64,000 bases of DNA from Halomonas sp. GD1P12. GTDB taxonomy: Bacteria > Pseudomonadota > Gammaproteobacteria > Pseudomonadales > Halomonadaceae. Shown piece by piece: positions 25,630 through 34,255 of this stretch. The stretch lies in the NCBI RefSeq assembly GCF_025725645.1, contig NZ_CP107007.1, positions 3,348,001-3,412,000 of the forward strand, in the 5' to 3' direction. The notes beneath the pieces are model-generated. The model worked only from the letters and a program-made list of their open reading frames with translations. It ran no database searches and had not been told where the DNA came from. A program made the translations under genes and the position numbers. Within the stretch, counting starts at the first letter, position 1; each line of letters begins with the position of its first letter.

Positions 25630-26564
25630 GCAACAACGCGAACCACCAGGGCGTGATCGTACGCCAGGCAGGGCCGCTCGCGCTGATACAGGATACCGGA
25701 CGCTTCGGCGTCAGCCACCTGGGCGTGACCCAGGGCGGTGCCGCCGACTGGATCTCCTATCGCTGGGCCAACTGGCTGCTCGGCAACGCCCCGGACAGCG
25801 CCGCGCTCGAAATCGTGCTGGGGGGCAACCTGACGCTCGAGGCCGAAAAAGAGGTGACGCTGGCGCTCGTCGGTGCTGACCTGGACGCGCGCCTCGACGA
25901 CGCGCCGCTCGCGCCCAACGCCTGCTTTACGCTGCGCCCCGGCCAGCGCCTGGTCTTTCGTCAGCCAAAAACCGGACTACGCGCCTATCTCGCCTTTCCC
26001 GGCGGGCTCGATGCCCCCGAGATTCTCGGCAGCCGCGCCTGTACCGTGCGCGAACAGATGGGCGGGCTCCTGGATGACGGCAAGCCCTTGAAAACGGGCG
26101 ACCGATTGACCTGGCACGGCGCCGGGGTCGCCTCGCGCGCGCTGCCCTCGAAGGCAGTGCTGCCGGTGAATACCCCCGGGCCGCTTTCCCTGGTGCTCGG
26201 CGCTCAGGCCTCGCGCTTCGCTGGCCAAAGCCTCTTTCACGCCTTTAACCAGCGCTGGAGCGTGGATGATCGCGCCGACCGCATGGGCATCCGCCTGACC
26301 GGCACGCCGCTTTTGAGCGGACCTTCTGGTATCGTTTCCGAAGGCATTCCGCTGGGCGCGATCCAGGTGCCTCCGGACGGCCAGCCGATCGTGCTGATGA
26401 ACGACCGCCAGACCATCGGGGGCTATCCGCGCATCGGCGCGCTCACCCCCAGCGCCTGCGCGCGCCTGGCCCAGTGCCTGCCCGGCACCGAGGTACGGCT
26501 TCGACCAATCACCGCCACTCAAGCGCAGATGATTCACCGGCGCCAGCTCGGCGTTTGGGACTAA
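25626..26564 (+). CDS. pxpC: 5-oxoprolinase subunit C (biotin-dependent-carboxyltransferase-like family)
   Basis: A 312-residue protein of the allophanate hydrolase subunit 2/KipA family. Typical segments are LALIQDTGRFGVSHLGVTQGG near residue 18, ALEIVLGGNLTLEA near 60, YLAFPGGLDAPEILGSR near 119, and SEGIPLGAIQVPPDGQPIVL near 238. The GTG start overlaps the pxpB stop with GGAGGAG upstream. It completes pxpABC. The next gene is 79 bases away and unrelated in function. Confidence 0.95.
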   Translation: MSNNANHQGVIVRQAGPLALIQDTGRFGVSHLGVTQGGAADWISYRWANWLLGNAPDSAALEIVLGGNLTLEAEKEVTLALVGADLDARLDDAPLAPNACFTLRPGQRLVFRQPKTGLRAYLAFPGGLDAPEILGSRACTVREQMGGLLDDGKPLKTGDRLTWHGAGVASRALPSKAVLPVNTPGPLSLVLGAQASRFAGQSLFHAFNQRWSVDDRADRMGIRLTGTPLLSGPSGIVSEGIPLGAIQVPPDGQPIVLMNDRQTIGGYPRIGALTPSACARLAQCLPGTEVRLRPITATQAQMIHRRQLGVWD

Positions 26565-26643
26565 CCCCGGGTGAACCGTTCACGTTAAGTTAAAGCGGCG
26601 CGCTTATGCTGTTGCCCTTCATGGATGTAAAGGATTTCGCGAC

Positions 26644-28413
26644 ATGGTCGTCAAGTACGCCGTTTTACCCCTGGTCGCACTGCTAACCGTGAGCACGTCG
26701 AGCGCCAGCGCCGAGAACCCGCTTCGCATCGAAAGGCTTCAGCCCTGTGGCGAGCGCTTCAGCCAGCCGACACAAACGTTTTGTCTGGTGGCCAGCGGGC
26801 TTGAAGACGATGACGTTCAGCTCATGCTGAGCGGTTCACCCCTTGTGCCCTCTCGCATCGAGCGTCAAGGGCAAAGGCTTCGCGTCACGGTTGACGGCGA
26901 GACACAAAGCGCCCCGCTGTGGCTCGAACAGCGCCAACGTCAAAGCAACCCGGTCTGGCTGAGCCTTCAGGGGAGTCATGTGATCGCCGCCACCGACGAC
27001 GAAGTCGCCGAGAACATGGACGGTGTCACAAGCTACGTCGATCTGATCAGCCTGATCATCGAAGAGGAGTACGACGGCCTGGAGGAGGCGCAGCGACTGG
27101 CCGAGAAGTACGGCGCCGAGGTCGTCGGCCAGATCCCGCCGCTCAACACCTACCAGCTGCGCCTGCCCGTAGAGGACCTGGTTGCCCGCGACGCGCTGGT
27201 GCTCAGGCTCGGCAGCGAGCTCAGCGTGGATGCCGTGGTGGTGGAAGAGTCGAACGCCGAAGAGAGTACTGAAGACGGTATCGAGCAGGACGCCAGCCCC
27301 CCGCCCGAGGCTCACGACCAGGAGTGGGCGGCGAACCGTTTTCTGGACGCGGTGAACTTTTATCAGCGGCGCCTGAATCCGGATCACGACGATATCGACA
27401 CCCACCCCGTGCGTATCGGCGTCATCGAGCGCAACGTCGATTTCGATACCCCGGACTTCGCCGATTACCTGGGCGACTGCCGCCAGAGCGCAACGCGCAC
27501 CTGCGTTTACGCCACCGACGCCGCTGAACCCGACGGCCACGGCACCACGGTGGCGGGCATTCTGGCCGCCGCCTGGAACGAGGGTGGCAACAGCGGTTTT
27601 TTACGCGGGCTCGACAGCGTCGGCCCCGGCTTCGATGTCATCGTCGACCGCGGTTCGGATGCCGGCATCACCGCCAACGTGGCCGCCTCGGTCAACCTGG
27701 TGGAGGACGGCGCCCGCCTCCTCAACTGGAGCTTTGGCATTCACCGCGTGGGGACCGTCGATATCCACGGTGACGAGGTCGACTCGCTGGTGCGCTCCGG
27801 CATCGCCATGGACGGCTATGAGGAGCTGCTCGAGGAGTTCTTCTTGTGGCTACGCCGCGAGCACCCGGACGTGGTCGTGGTGAACTCGGCGGGTAACGCC
27901 TCGTCGTTCTCCGGGCGCGACGACTACCGCCTGCCCTCCTCCTTCGTCACCGACCAGCTGTTCGTGGTCGGCGGTCACGAGCGAAGCGGCGAAGAGGTCG
28001 CCATCGAGGACGTCCGCTACGCGATCAAGCGCGACGCCTCGAACATCGACATGCGCGTGGATATCACCGCCGCCGCCTGCGTGCGCGCCTCCACGGCCCG
28101 CGAGGGCGAGCAGGGTGAGCCGCACTGCGGCACCTCTTACTCCACACCGCTGGTGACGGGCCTGCTGGCAGCCATGATGTCGATCGACCCGACCCTGACG
28201 CCAGCGCAGCTACGAATCCTGTTACGCCGCAGCGCCCTGCCGATCGGCGAGGAGTTCGATTTCGAACCCACCGACGCCGACGATCTAACCGCCCCGATCC
28301 TGCCCTCCGAGCGCGCCCACGATCTCAACCACCCGGATATCGGCCTGTCCGCCCGGCTCGACATGTACAAGGCGCTGGATCTGACGGTGCAGAGCTTGGA
28401 GCGGGCGCGCTGA
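26644..28413 (+). CDS. Exported subtilisin-like (S8) serine protease homologue
   Basis: A 589-residue protein with a signal peptide (cleavage near ASASA-EN, residue 23). A poorly conserved N-terminal region (about 24-210) and an acidic linker precede an S8 domain (about 250-560). His299 (DGHGTTVAGI), the oxyanion Asn in VVVNSAGNAS and Ser498 (GTSYSTP) are present. The position of the catalytic Asp in the VIDTG motif is Glu262 (GVIERNVDFD), so activity may be altered or absent unless a neighbouring Asp substitutes. It stands alone after pxpC and ends at a bidirectional terminator. It is probably periplasmic or secreted; the substrate is unknown. Confidence 0.85.
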   Translation: MVVKYAVLPLVALLTVSTSSASAENPLRIERLQPCGERFSQPTQTFCLVASGLEDDDVQLMLSGSPLVPSRIERQGQRLRVTVDGETQSAPLWLEQRQRQSNPVWLSLQGSHVIAATDDEVAENMDGVTSYVDLISLIIEEEYDGLEEAQRLAEKYGAEVVGQIPPLNTYQLRLPVEDLVARDALVLRLGSELSVDAVVVEESNAEESTEDGIEQDASPPPEAHDQEWAANRFLDAVNFYQRRLNPDHDDIDTHPVRIGVIERNVDFDTPDFADYLGDCRQSATRTCVYATDAAEPDGHGTTVAGILAAAWNEGGNSGFLRGLDSVGPGFDVIVDRGSDAGITANVAASVNLVEDGARLLNWSFGIHRVGTVDIHGDEVDSLVRSGIAMDGYEELLEEFFLWLRREHPDVVVVNSAGNASSFSGRDDYRLPSSFVTDQLFVVGGHERSGEEVAIEDVRYAIKRDASNIDMRVDITAAACVRASTAREGEQGEPHCGTSYSTPLVTGLLAAMMSIDPTLTPAQLRILLRRSALPIGEEFDFEPTDADDLTAPILPSERAHDLNHPDIGLSARLDMYKALDLTVQSLERAR

Positions 28414-28424
28414 ACGGTAGTACT

Positions 28425-28460
28425 CAAAACGCAAAAGGCACCCTTGAGTGCCTTTTGCGT
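28425..28460. terminator. Bidirectional terminator between the protease gene and nicX
   Basis: ACGCAAAAGGCA and TGCCTTTTGCGT form a 12-base-pair stem over an eight-base loop. On the minus strand it is followed by TTTTGAG, so it is best suited to end the nicAB-nicX transcript, and it can also serve the convergent protease gene. Confidence 0.8.
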
Positions 28461-28473
28461 ACTGCTTCAAGCG

Positions 28474-29505
28474 TCAGTGCCCGGGCATTTGCATTTCTTT
28501 GACCACGATATCGCCATCAACCACGATCGGCTCATCGTCAAGAAACAGCGAACAGCCTCGCATGGGGATATCCAAATGACAGGCCGTATCGTTGGGGCCG
28601 CCAAGCTCGTTATTGGGGCCGGTAGAGAACATCACATTACCGTAGAAGCTGCGCGGCTCCATGCCCATACCGCCGGGAAATTCGCCGGGCACCATACGAT
28701 GCCACTTGGCATTCGGGTTCATCCCCCAGCCCACATGGCTCATGCCGAGCCCGCGCTTGTCGTCGAAACTCTCCATGTAGGATTTGACCAGCTCGGCATC
28801 CAAGCCGCCGCGAATATCAGTGATCCAACCCTTTTCGATGGTATAGGTAATCGGCTCACGAACGTACATATTCTGAGGCAATAGAATGTCGCCAGGGGCC
28901 ACCACGATCGTGCCGTCGACACCGTCATCGTCGCCGCCAGTGAACACAAAGCCCGAGGGCCAGTGGTCCCACCGCCCCGGTTCATCAGTACAGGCGTATT
29001 CGGCAACCGTTGGATAAGTGTTCAACTTATAGGTTACGTCCGTGCCGTGGGGCGAGGTAATGCGCATGACCTTGGCTTTTTCAAGCATCGCTGCGCCAAT
29101 CTCGACTTTCTCTCTGAGCTCCCTGGAAGGCAGCATGCGCGCCAGCAATTCCGGCGGTTCCACCGCCGTGAGCACGCGCGTCCCCGCGTCCTGAATAGCC
29201 ATCTGCTCCGGTGAAAAAAGCAAAAAGATACAGTCGATGAGCATATCGCAGTTTTTCAGCGCTTCAACGGCATCCGGCATGGCGGCGAGACCGGTGGTTC
29301 CCACGTTCCAGCCACCCATCACGGAGGGTGGAGGCAGGCGCATATGATACATATTGGCGCCCAAGCGCCGGCCGGCGGCCATGAACGCATCGGCGTAATC
29401 AAGACGCTCGTTGCCTTGGGTGAGCACGATGAGCCGTTCGTCAGATTTGACCCCGGACATTTTCAATTGGTGAATACAAATTTCGGTAAAGCTTGCGTGA
29501 TCCAT
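28474..29505 (-). CDS. nicX: 2,5-dihydroxypyridine 5,6-dioxygenase NicX
   Basis: A 343-residue protein resembling NicX (about 350 residues), the iron-dependent ring-cleavage enzyme that converts 2,5-dihydroxypyridine to N-formylmaleamate and shares its fold with M29 aminopeptidases. Candidate metal ligands lie in the C-terminal half (ESFDDKRGLGMSHVGWGMNP region and NDTACHLDIPMRG). The assignment is strengthened by the neighbourhood, since every other nicotinate-pathway step is encoded within 16 kb. It is the last gene of the nicA-nicB-symporter-nicX minus-strand unit, separated from the symporter by a strong hairpin. Confidence 0.88.
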   Translation of the reverse strand: MDHASFTEICIHQLKMSGVKSDERLIVLTQGNERLDYADAFMAAGRRLGANMYHMRLPPPSVMGGWNVGTTGLAAMPDAVEALKNCDMLIDCIFLLFSPEQMAIQDAGTRVLTAVEPPELLARMLPSRELREKVEIGAAMLEKAKVMRITSPHGTDVTYKLNTYPTVAEYACTDEPGRWDHWPSGFVFTGGDDDGVDGTIVVAPGDILLPQNMYVREPITYTIEKGWITDIRGGLDAELVKSYMESFDDKRGLGMSHVGWGMNPNAKWHRMVPGEFPGGMGMEPRSFYGNVMFSTGPNNELGGPNDTACHLDIPMRGCSLFLDDEPIVVDGDIVVKEMQMPGH

Positions 29506-29535
29506 AACGCCTCCTGAAGAGCGTCGATGAGGGTG

Positions 29536-29561
29536 CGCCCTCTGCGTCAGCGCAGAGGGCG
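29536..29561 (-). other. Intercistronic stem-loop between the symporter gene and nicX
   Basis: CGCCCTCTGCG and CGCAGAGGGCG form an 11-base-pair G+C-rich stem over a TCAG loop with no T run. In an operon this would more likely protect or partially attenuate the transcript than end it. Confidence 0.75.
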
Positions 29562-29581
29562 GTTAAGCCCCGTTCAATGCA

Positions 29582-31099
29582 TCAGACGGTGGCTTTGCTG
29601 TCAGCGCTGCTCGAAGTATTAGCCGACATGCGCTTTTTACGGCCCAGTTCGTCGGTAATCGCGCCCAGAAAGGCATCTGCGGAAGCCTGGTCGGGTTGAG
29701 TGGCGAGGCTCACGCCAATGAACAAGACCGTAGAGACGACGATGCCCCAGATGCCCGAGGGTAGGCCAAGCAGAGAGTTACCGGTGGCATACATGCCAAG
29801 TACGAAAACGCTGGTACCTACCACGCTCGCCAGAGCGCCAGCGCCGGTACCGCGTTTCCAGAAGAAGGCGCCGATGATCGCAGGCACCATAGCGACCAGC
29901 CCGGAAGAGGCGGCCACCGACAATACGGCGATCAAATCCAGCTGCAGTTCGGCAAAGCCCAGCGCAAGCAGTGCAATGATCGGTACGACGATTTTCCCCA
30001 TCATCAATTGACGCTTCTCGTCGACACCGGGCTTGGCATTGGCATAGACGTCACGCGAGAGCATCGAGGCTAGCGTGAGCATGATCGAGTCAATGGTCGA
30101 CACCGCCGCGGCCATGATGCCGATCATGACGATCACACCCAGCAAAGGCGGCACGAACTCGGAGGCCAGCAGCGAGGGCGTGGCCAAGTCCGCTCGCTCG
30201 AGCCCCGGAAAGGCAGCGAGCGCGGAGAAGCCCCAAAGCACCGAGACCAGTGTGTAGATGAAGCCGAACCCCAAAAAGCCAATCAGCATCTGGCGCATCG
30301 AGCGCAGCGAAGACGGCATGAACAGGCGCTGGCTCACCTGCGGGTTGGAAAGACTAAAAAAGAACCAGGGAATGCATAGCCCCATGAAGGTAACGAAGCT
30401 GAAAAGCCCGGATCCCGGCACGCTGAGCGAGGCAGGATGATCGGCTTGAAGCGTGCCGAACAGTCCGCTAAAGCCGCCCAGCCCCTGGATGACCAGAAAC
30501 GCCACCAGAGTCGATGCCACGATCATCATCAGCGCCTGTAATGAGTCGGTCCACATCACTGAACGGATGCCCGCTATATAGGAAAAGAAGATAGCGATCG
30601 CGGTCGCCATCACCACGCCCGTCGTGAAGTTGATCGCACCATCGGTCATGCCTTCCAGCAGATAGCCAACACCGGCAAGCTGTACGGCGGAATAGGGGAT
30701 CAGGAAAATACAGCTGGCCACGGAAACGGCCATGGCTACCCGCTTGCTGTTATAACGGTGCCCCAGCATCTCGCTGGGGGTCACGAAGCCGAACTTCTTA
30801 CCGACCGCCCAAAAACGCGGGCCGAAGATCGCCACCAACGAAACGCCGGCGAAATAGATAATCTCGAAGCCCAACGCCCCGACCCCGCCGGCGTAGGTAA
30901 GTCCGGCAAGGCCTACCATCATGAAAGCGCTATAGGTGGTGGCGCTGTAGCTCAGCGCCGAGACGAACCCGTTCATCTGCCGGTTGCCCAGAAAGTAACC
31001 CGACATGCTCTCCGCCGGGCCTTGGCGAGATAGAAAGGCGATACCGACCGCGATCAATAGATAAATGCCGATGGACCACCAAATCATCGATTCAGTCAT
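29582..31099 (-). CDS. Sodium:solute symporter (SSS family), nic-cluster copy
   Basis: A 505-residue protein with about 13 membrane helices. SSS features include YSATTYSAFMMVGLAGLTYAG (helix 2 region), FVTPSEMLGHRY, SVMWTDSLQALMMI and ALGFAELQLDLIAV. The ATG at 31099 has GAGGAG 8 bases upstream and overlaps the stop of the upstream small gene (ATGACTGA), so the two are coupled. Its position between nicB and nicX suggests nicotinate or a related pyridine carboxylate as substrate (inference). A close paralogue with the same small partner is at 50634-52103; this copy has an extra Ser/Thr-rich C-terminal tail. Confidence 0.9.
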   Translation of the reverse strand: MTESMIWWSIGIYLLIAVGIAFLSRQGPAESMSGYFLGNRQMNGFVSALSYSATTYSAFMMVGLAGLTYAGGVGALGFEIIYFAGVSLVAIFGPRFWAVGKKFGFVTPSEMLGHRYNSKRVAMAVSVASCIFLIPYSAVQLAGVGYLLEGMTDGAINFTTGVVMATAIAIFFSYIAGIRSVMWTDSLQALMMIVASTLVAFLVIQGLGGFSGLFGTLQADHPASLSVPGSGLFSFVTFMGLCIPWFFFSLSNPQVSQRLFMPSSLRSMRQMLIGFLGFGFIYTLVSVLWGFSALAAFPGLERADLATPSLLASEFVPPLLGVIVMIGIMAAAVSTIDSIMLTLASMLSRDVYANAKPGVDEKRQLMMGKIVVPIIALLALGFAELQLDLIAVLSVAASSGLVAMVPAIIGAFFWKRGTGAGALASVVGTSVFVLGMYATGNSLLGLPSGIWGIVVSTVLFIGVSLATQPDQASADAFLGAITDELGRKKRMSANTSSSADSKATV

Positions 31100-31280
31100 T
31101 GTCGTGCTCCTCGAAATCCTTGGTGATATGAACATTCAGCACAATGATGGCGAGCCCTGCACAGCTCCACAGCAAAAAGCTGCCGTACCACGCGTTGATA
31201 TTGGTCAGCAGGGTGTACGGCACAAGGCAGCTCAATAGCACCACCAGCCAGACGGCCCATATCCACTTGCTTCGTTTCAT
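31092..31280 (-). CDS. Small two-helix membrane protein, symporter partner (DUF3311-like)
   Basis: A 62-residue protein with two hydrophobic segments around the motif VPYTLLTNINAWYGS, ending in an acidic tail (KDFEEHDND). Small proteins of this type are commonly encoded just before SSS carriers and are thought to be accessory subunits. The gene overlaps the symporter start by eight bases. The paralogue at 52096-52284 keeps the same length, the LLSNVAAWYGSFLFWS segment and the same overlap. Confidence 0.8.
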   Translation of the reverse strand: MKRSKWIWAVWLVVLLSCLVPYTLLTNINAWYGSFLLWSCAGLAIIVLNVHITKDFEEHDND

Positions 31281-31324
31281 GATCCACCTCGTTTTGTATC
31301 GTTAGGAAGAAAGGTCGTGTTGTT

Positions 31325-34255
31325 TTAGTGAGGTTGGCGTGTTTCAGCGACGCGTTGTTCGAGTTGTTGCCACATGGGCGCCTCGGGCGCGAAGCGCGCC
31401 CGTAGATAAGCCGTTAACGTTGCGACCTGTGTATCGCTAAAGCTGTCGGCGAAACCAGGCATGCTGCCCGTACCGGGAACGGCGGTATCGTGTACACCGC
31501 CCATGATCGATTGAATGACGTTGTCAGGCCGGTCACTGTGCAGATTGGTATTGAGTGCAAGCGAGGTTGAAGCCTTGGTAAACCCAGGCACGCCGTTATC
31601 CACATGGCAGGCCGCGCAGGCGCCCTGGAAAAGCTGCGCCCCCTCTTCCATGCCTGCAGGCTCAGCGCTCGTGGCGGCGGTCAAGCGCTGGGCCTCGGCT
31701 CGAGCCGAAGAGGCGTCTTCGGCCGGCGCTTGCATCTGCTGCGCCACATAGTGGGCAATTGCGCGAACGTCGTACTCTGGCAGCTCGCCGAGCCCGGCTA
31801 CCACCGGCGCCATCGGCCCTGAGGCAACGCCGTGCAGCTCGGAGCGCCCATGGCGCAGGTAATCGAAGAGCGAGCTTTCGCTCCAGGCCACCGGCGAGCG
31901 CGACAGTGTATTGAGCGCCGGCGCCTCCCACCCATCTACTACGGCGCCCGCCAGGTACTGCTCGCCCTGCTTCTCGGCGCCCATTGCATTGCGCGGGCTA
32001 TGACAGGCGCTACAGTGTCCAAGCCCCTCGGTTAGGTAGGCGCCACGGTTGTATAGCTCGCTCTGGGTAGGGTCTGGCTGAAAGGGCGTGGGGTCATGAT
32101 AGAGCGCCTGCCAAGGCGCCATGAGCGCACGCACATTGAAAGGAAACGTCAGCGCGTTTTTCGGTGCCGGTGCAGACACCGCCGGCTGTGCCATCAAGTA
32201 AGCGTAAAGCGCCTGGAGATCTGCATCACTGGTCTTGGCAAACGCGGTGTAGGGAAACGCCGGATAGAGGTGGCGCCCGTCGCGACCGACCCCCTCGCGC
32301 ATGGCGCGCTCGAAGGCCGCAAAGGACCAGCTACCGATGCCCGTCGCTTCGTCTGGGGTAATGTTGGTGCTGTAAAGTGTGCCGAAGGGGGTCTCGAAGG
32401 CGTGTCCGCCGGCATTGGTGGCCCCACCCTCGGTCGTGTGGCAGGCGGCGCAGTCGCCCGCCGCCGCAACCAGCCGTCCCCGCTCGATGGTCTCGACAGA
32501 GTAGAGGTTGGCACCGGGCCGGGTGATCGGGGTGATCGCTCCTTTCCACGGCCAAGCCATGACCGCACTGCCCGCCACCGTCGTCAGCGCCGCCGCCGCG
32601 AGCCAGCGCCGCCGAGTCGCCTTCTTGCGCGGTGGCTTCGCACCGGGCGGTAAGCCTTTTCGACATTCGGGATCCTGTTCGTCAAGGGCCTGGCGCACGC
32701 GCCCGGCGGTGAAGGGGGGCTCGCGAAAACGCACGCCGGTGGCATCGAACAGCGCATTGGCGATAACGGCGACGCCGGGGGCAAATTCGGCGTCCTCCAG
32801 GACCAAGGGCAAGGTGGATGAATCCGCAGGCTTTGAGAACGATGACGTCGAAAGTTCTGTCGTGCGCGTCGCGAGCGCGTTTGAAGAAGTCTCCGGCGTC
32901 TGACCATCACCCCACTCATCGAAGGTCGGGGCGCGGCCGAGCAGCCCGCGCGATTCGCCCAGCACCCGCTCCTGGAGGGTTTGCTGAAGGTGTGCCGTGT
33001 CCACCTCGTCGCCGCTATCCTGTCCTACCACCAGCCGCGTCAGCCGGACATCGCCGGTCACGCGGTTGACGTCGACATCGGCAATCCAAGCGGAGCGCAC
33101 ACCGCTTTCCAAGCGCTGGTGGCGGTCGGGAAGCTGGGCGTAGGCCAAGCCTCGCCCTTTCAAGATGTCGCTCGCGGATGGCTCTGCTGGCTCTTTCTTC
33201 GGCCAGCCGGCCTGACGAGCCACAGAAGTAAGCAACTCGCTACCCCGGTCATCGTCCAGGTGATCCAAACGTAGCGTTAACGGGTCCTCCCCCCTCGCGT
33301 GGGCGAGCTCATCGACGAACGCCTCGCGAGCAAAGGTCTGCTGCACGTCCTGAAGCGTCATATTGGCCGCGGGCCGCTCACCGGTGTGCGCCGACAGGTG
33401 CGATTGTTCGAAACGGTAGGGGGTAAAAAGCAATGTTTTACGTTCAGTCTGCGCCCCGAGGGTCGCCCGCCCGCTCAGCAGTAGCCCAACGGCCGCGACT
33501 TCGCCGTTGGCGTAGGCCTGACGATACCGATAATGCGAAATGGTTGCGTCATTTTGGTGCGTCGCACTCAGCATCATACGCTGCGCCCGACCCAGCGCTT
33601 TCACGTCGGCTTCGTACGCCGCGCTAAGCCATACGGCCACCGGGGCGCCGACCGCCTTCGCCAGCAGCGCCGCATCCACGGCGGCGTCGTCACCACAGTG
33701 GCGACCCAGACCTGTCGCCAGTGCCTTGCCATCCGGGGCATGCAATGTGATCGCCGTACCATCGACCGATGTGGCCAGACTCAGATCGTGGCGCAGCGCC
33801 TCGGGGGTGGCGGTTCGCGTCCATACATTCAATGCAGCGTCGCGGCTTTCAGCGATCACCCATTCCGGTATCTCGCCCCAGCGCAAGCGGCTTGGCCAAC
33901 CATAATCGCGGGCAAACGCGTCTTCTGTGTTTTGTTTTTCAAGAAGGGTTTCGCGCTGCGTATTAGCCACCGAGGCAGGCTTCTCCCAGCGAAGCACCAG
34001 GTGCTGGGCCGCATTGCGCGCGGACTCAAAGGTCGTTGCGACCACCCCGACAAAATTACCTTCAACGACAACACGTGTCTCGCACCCCAAAGCACCAATC
34101 GAAGTGTCATCGACGCTTATCAACCGGGCGCTTTCGAAGCGCTCGCCGGTCCAGCCATAGGTAGGCGGGCGAATCACCACGCCATAACGAAGCCCGGGCA
34201 ATTGAGCGGGCAGCGTCTTTTGTGCTGAAGATGAAGCGCCCAGCGACTTACGCAT
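31325..34255 (-). CDS. nicB: Nicotinate dehydrogenase subunit: truncated molybdopterin domain fused to a triple-heme cytochrome c
   Basis: A 976-residue protein. Residues 1-540 resemble the xanthine-dehydrogenase/NicB molybdenum subunit but begin well inside it (GLRYGVVIRPPTYGW); about 225 N-terminal residues present in the paralogue at 42616 are missing. The catalytic GVGE motif is VLED here (485-488). A membrane anchor follows (about 565-585), then three c-type heme sites, CAACH (602-606), CSACH and CAACH. The ATG at 34255 has GGGAGG upstream and overlaps the nicA stop, so the short start looks genuine. NicB passes electrons from nicotinate hydroxylation to the respiratory chain; here it may keep only the cytochrome role. 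P. putida NicB is, from memory, roughly 200 residues longer. Confidence 0.85.
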   Translation of the reverse strand: MRKSLGASSSAQKTLPAQLPGLRYGVVIRPPTYGWTGERFESARLISVDDTSIGALGCETRVVVEGNFVGVVATTFESARNAAQHLVLRWEKPASVANTQRETLLEKQNTEDAFARDYGWPSRLRWGEIPEWVIAESRDAALNVWTRTATPEALRHDLSLATSVDGTAITLHAPDGKALATGLGRHCGDDAAVDAALLAKAVGAPVAVWLSAAYEADVKALGRAQRMMLSATHQNDATISHYRYRQAYANGEVAAVGLLLSGRATLGAQTERKTLLFTPYRFEQSHLSAHTGERPAANMTLQDVQQTFAREAFVDELAHARGEDPLTLRLDHLDDDRGSELLTSVARQAGWPKKEPAEPSASDILKGRGLAYAQLPDRHQRLESGVRSAWIADVDVNRVTGDVRLTRLVVGQDSGDEVDTAHLQQTLQERVLGESRGLLGRAPTFDEWGDGQTPETSSNALATRTTELSTSSFSKPADSSTLPLVLEDAEFAPGVAVIANALFDATGVRFREPPFTAGRVRQALDEQDPECRKGLPPGAKPPRKKATRRRWLAAAALTTVAGSAVMAWPWKGAITPITRPGANLYSVETIERGRLVAAAGDCAACHTTEGGATNAGGHAFETPFGTLYSTNITPDEATGIGSWSFAAFERAMREGVGRDGRHLYPAFPYTAFAKTSDADLQALYAYLMAQPAVSAPAPKNALTFPFNVRALMAPWQALYHDPTPFQPDPTQSELYNRGAYLTEGLGHCSACHSPRNAMGAEKQGEQYLAGAVVDGWEAPALNTLSRSPVAWSESSLFDYLRHGRSELHGVASGPMAPVVAGLGELPEYDVRAIAHYVAQQMQAPAEDASSARAEAQRLTAATSAEPAGMEEGAQLFQGACAACHVDNGVPGFTKASTSLALNTNLHSDRPDNVIQSIMGGVHDTAVPGTGSMPGFADSFSDTQVATLTAYLRARFAPEAPMWQQLEQRVAETRQPH

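Noticed and set aside
28474..29505. Leucyl aminopeptidase (M29) instead of NicX
   Set aside because: The fold is shared, but length, motifs and the complete nic pathway around it favour the dioxygenase.
32818..34228. Long plus-strand frames opposite nicB
   Set aside because: They are antisense shadows of a high-G+C gene with well-supported domains and heme motifs on the minus strand.
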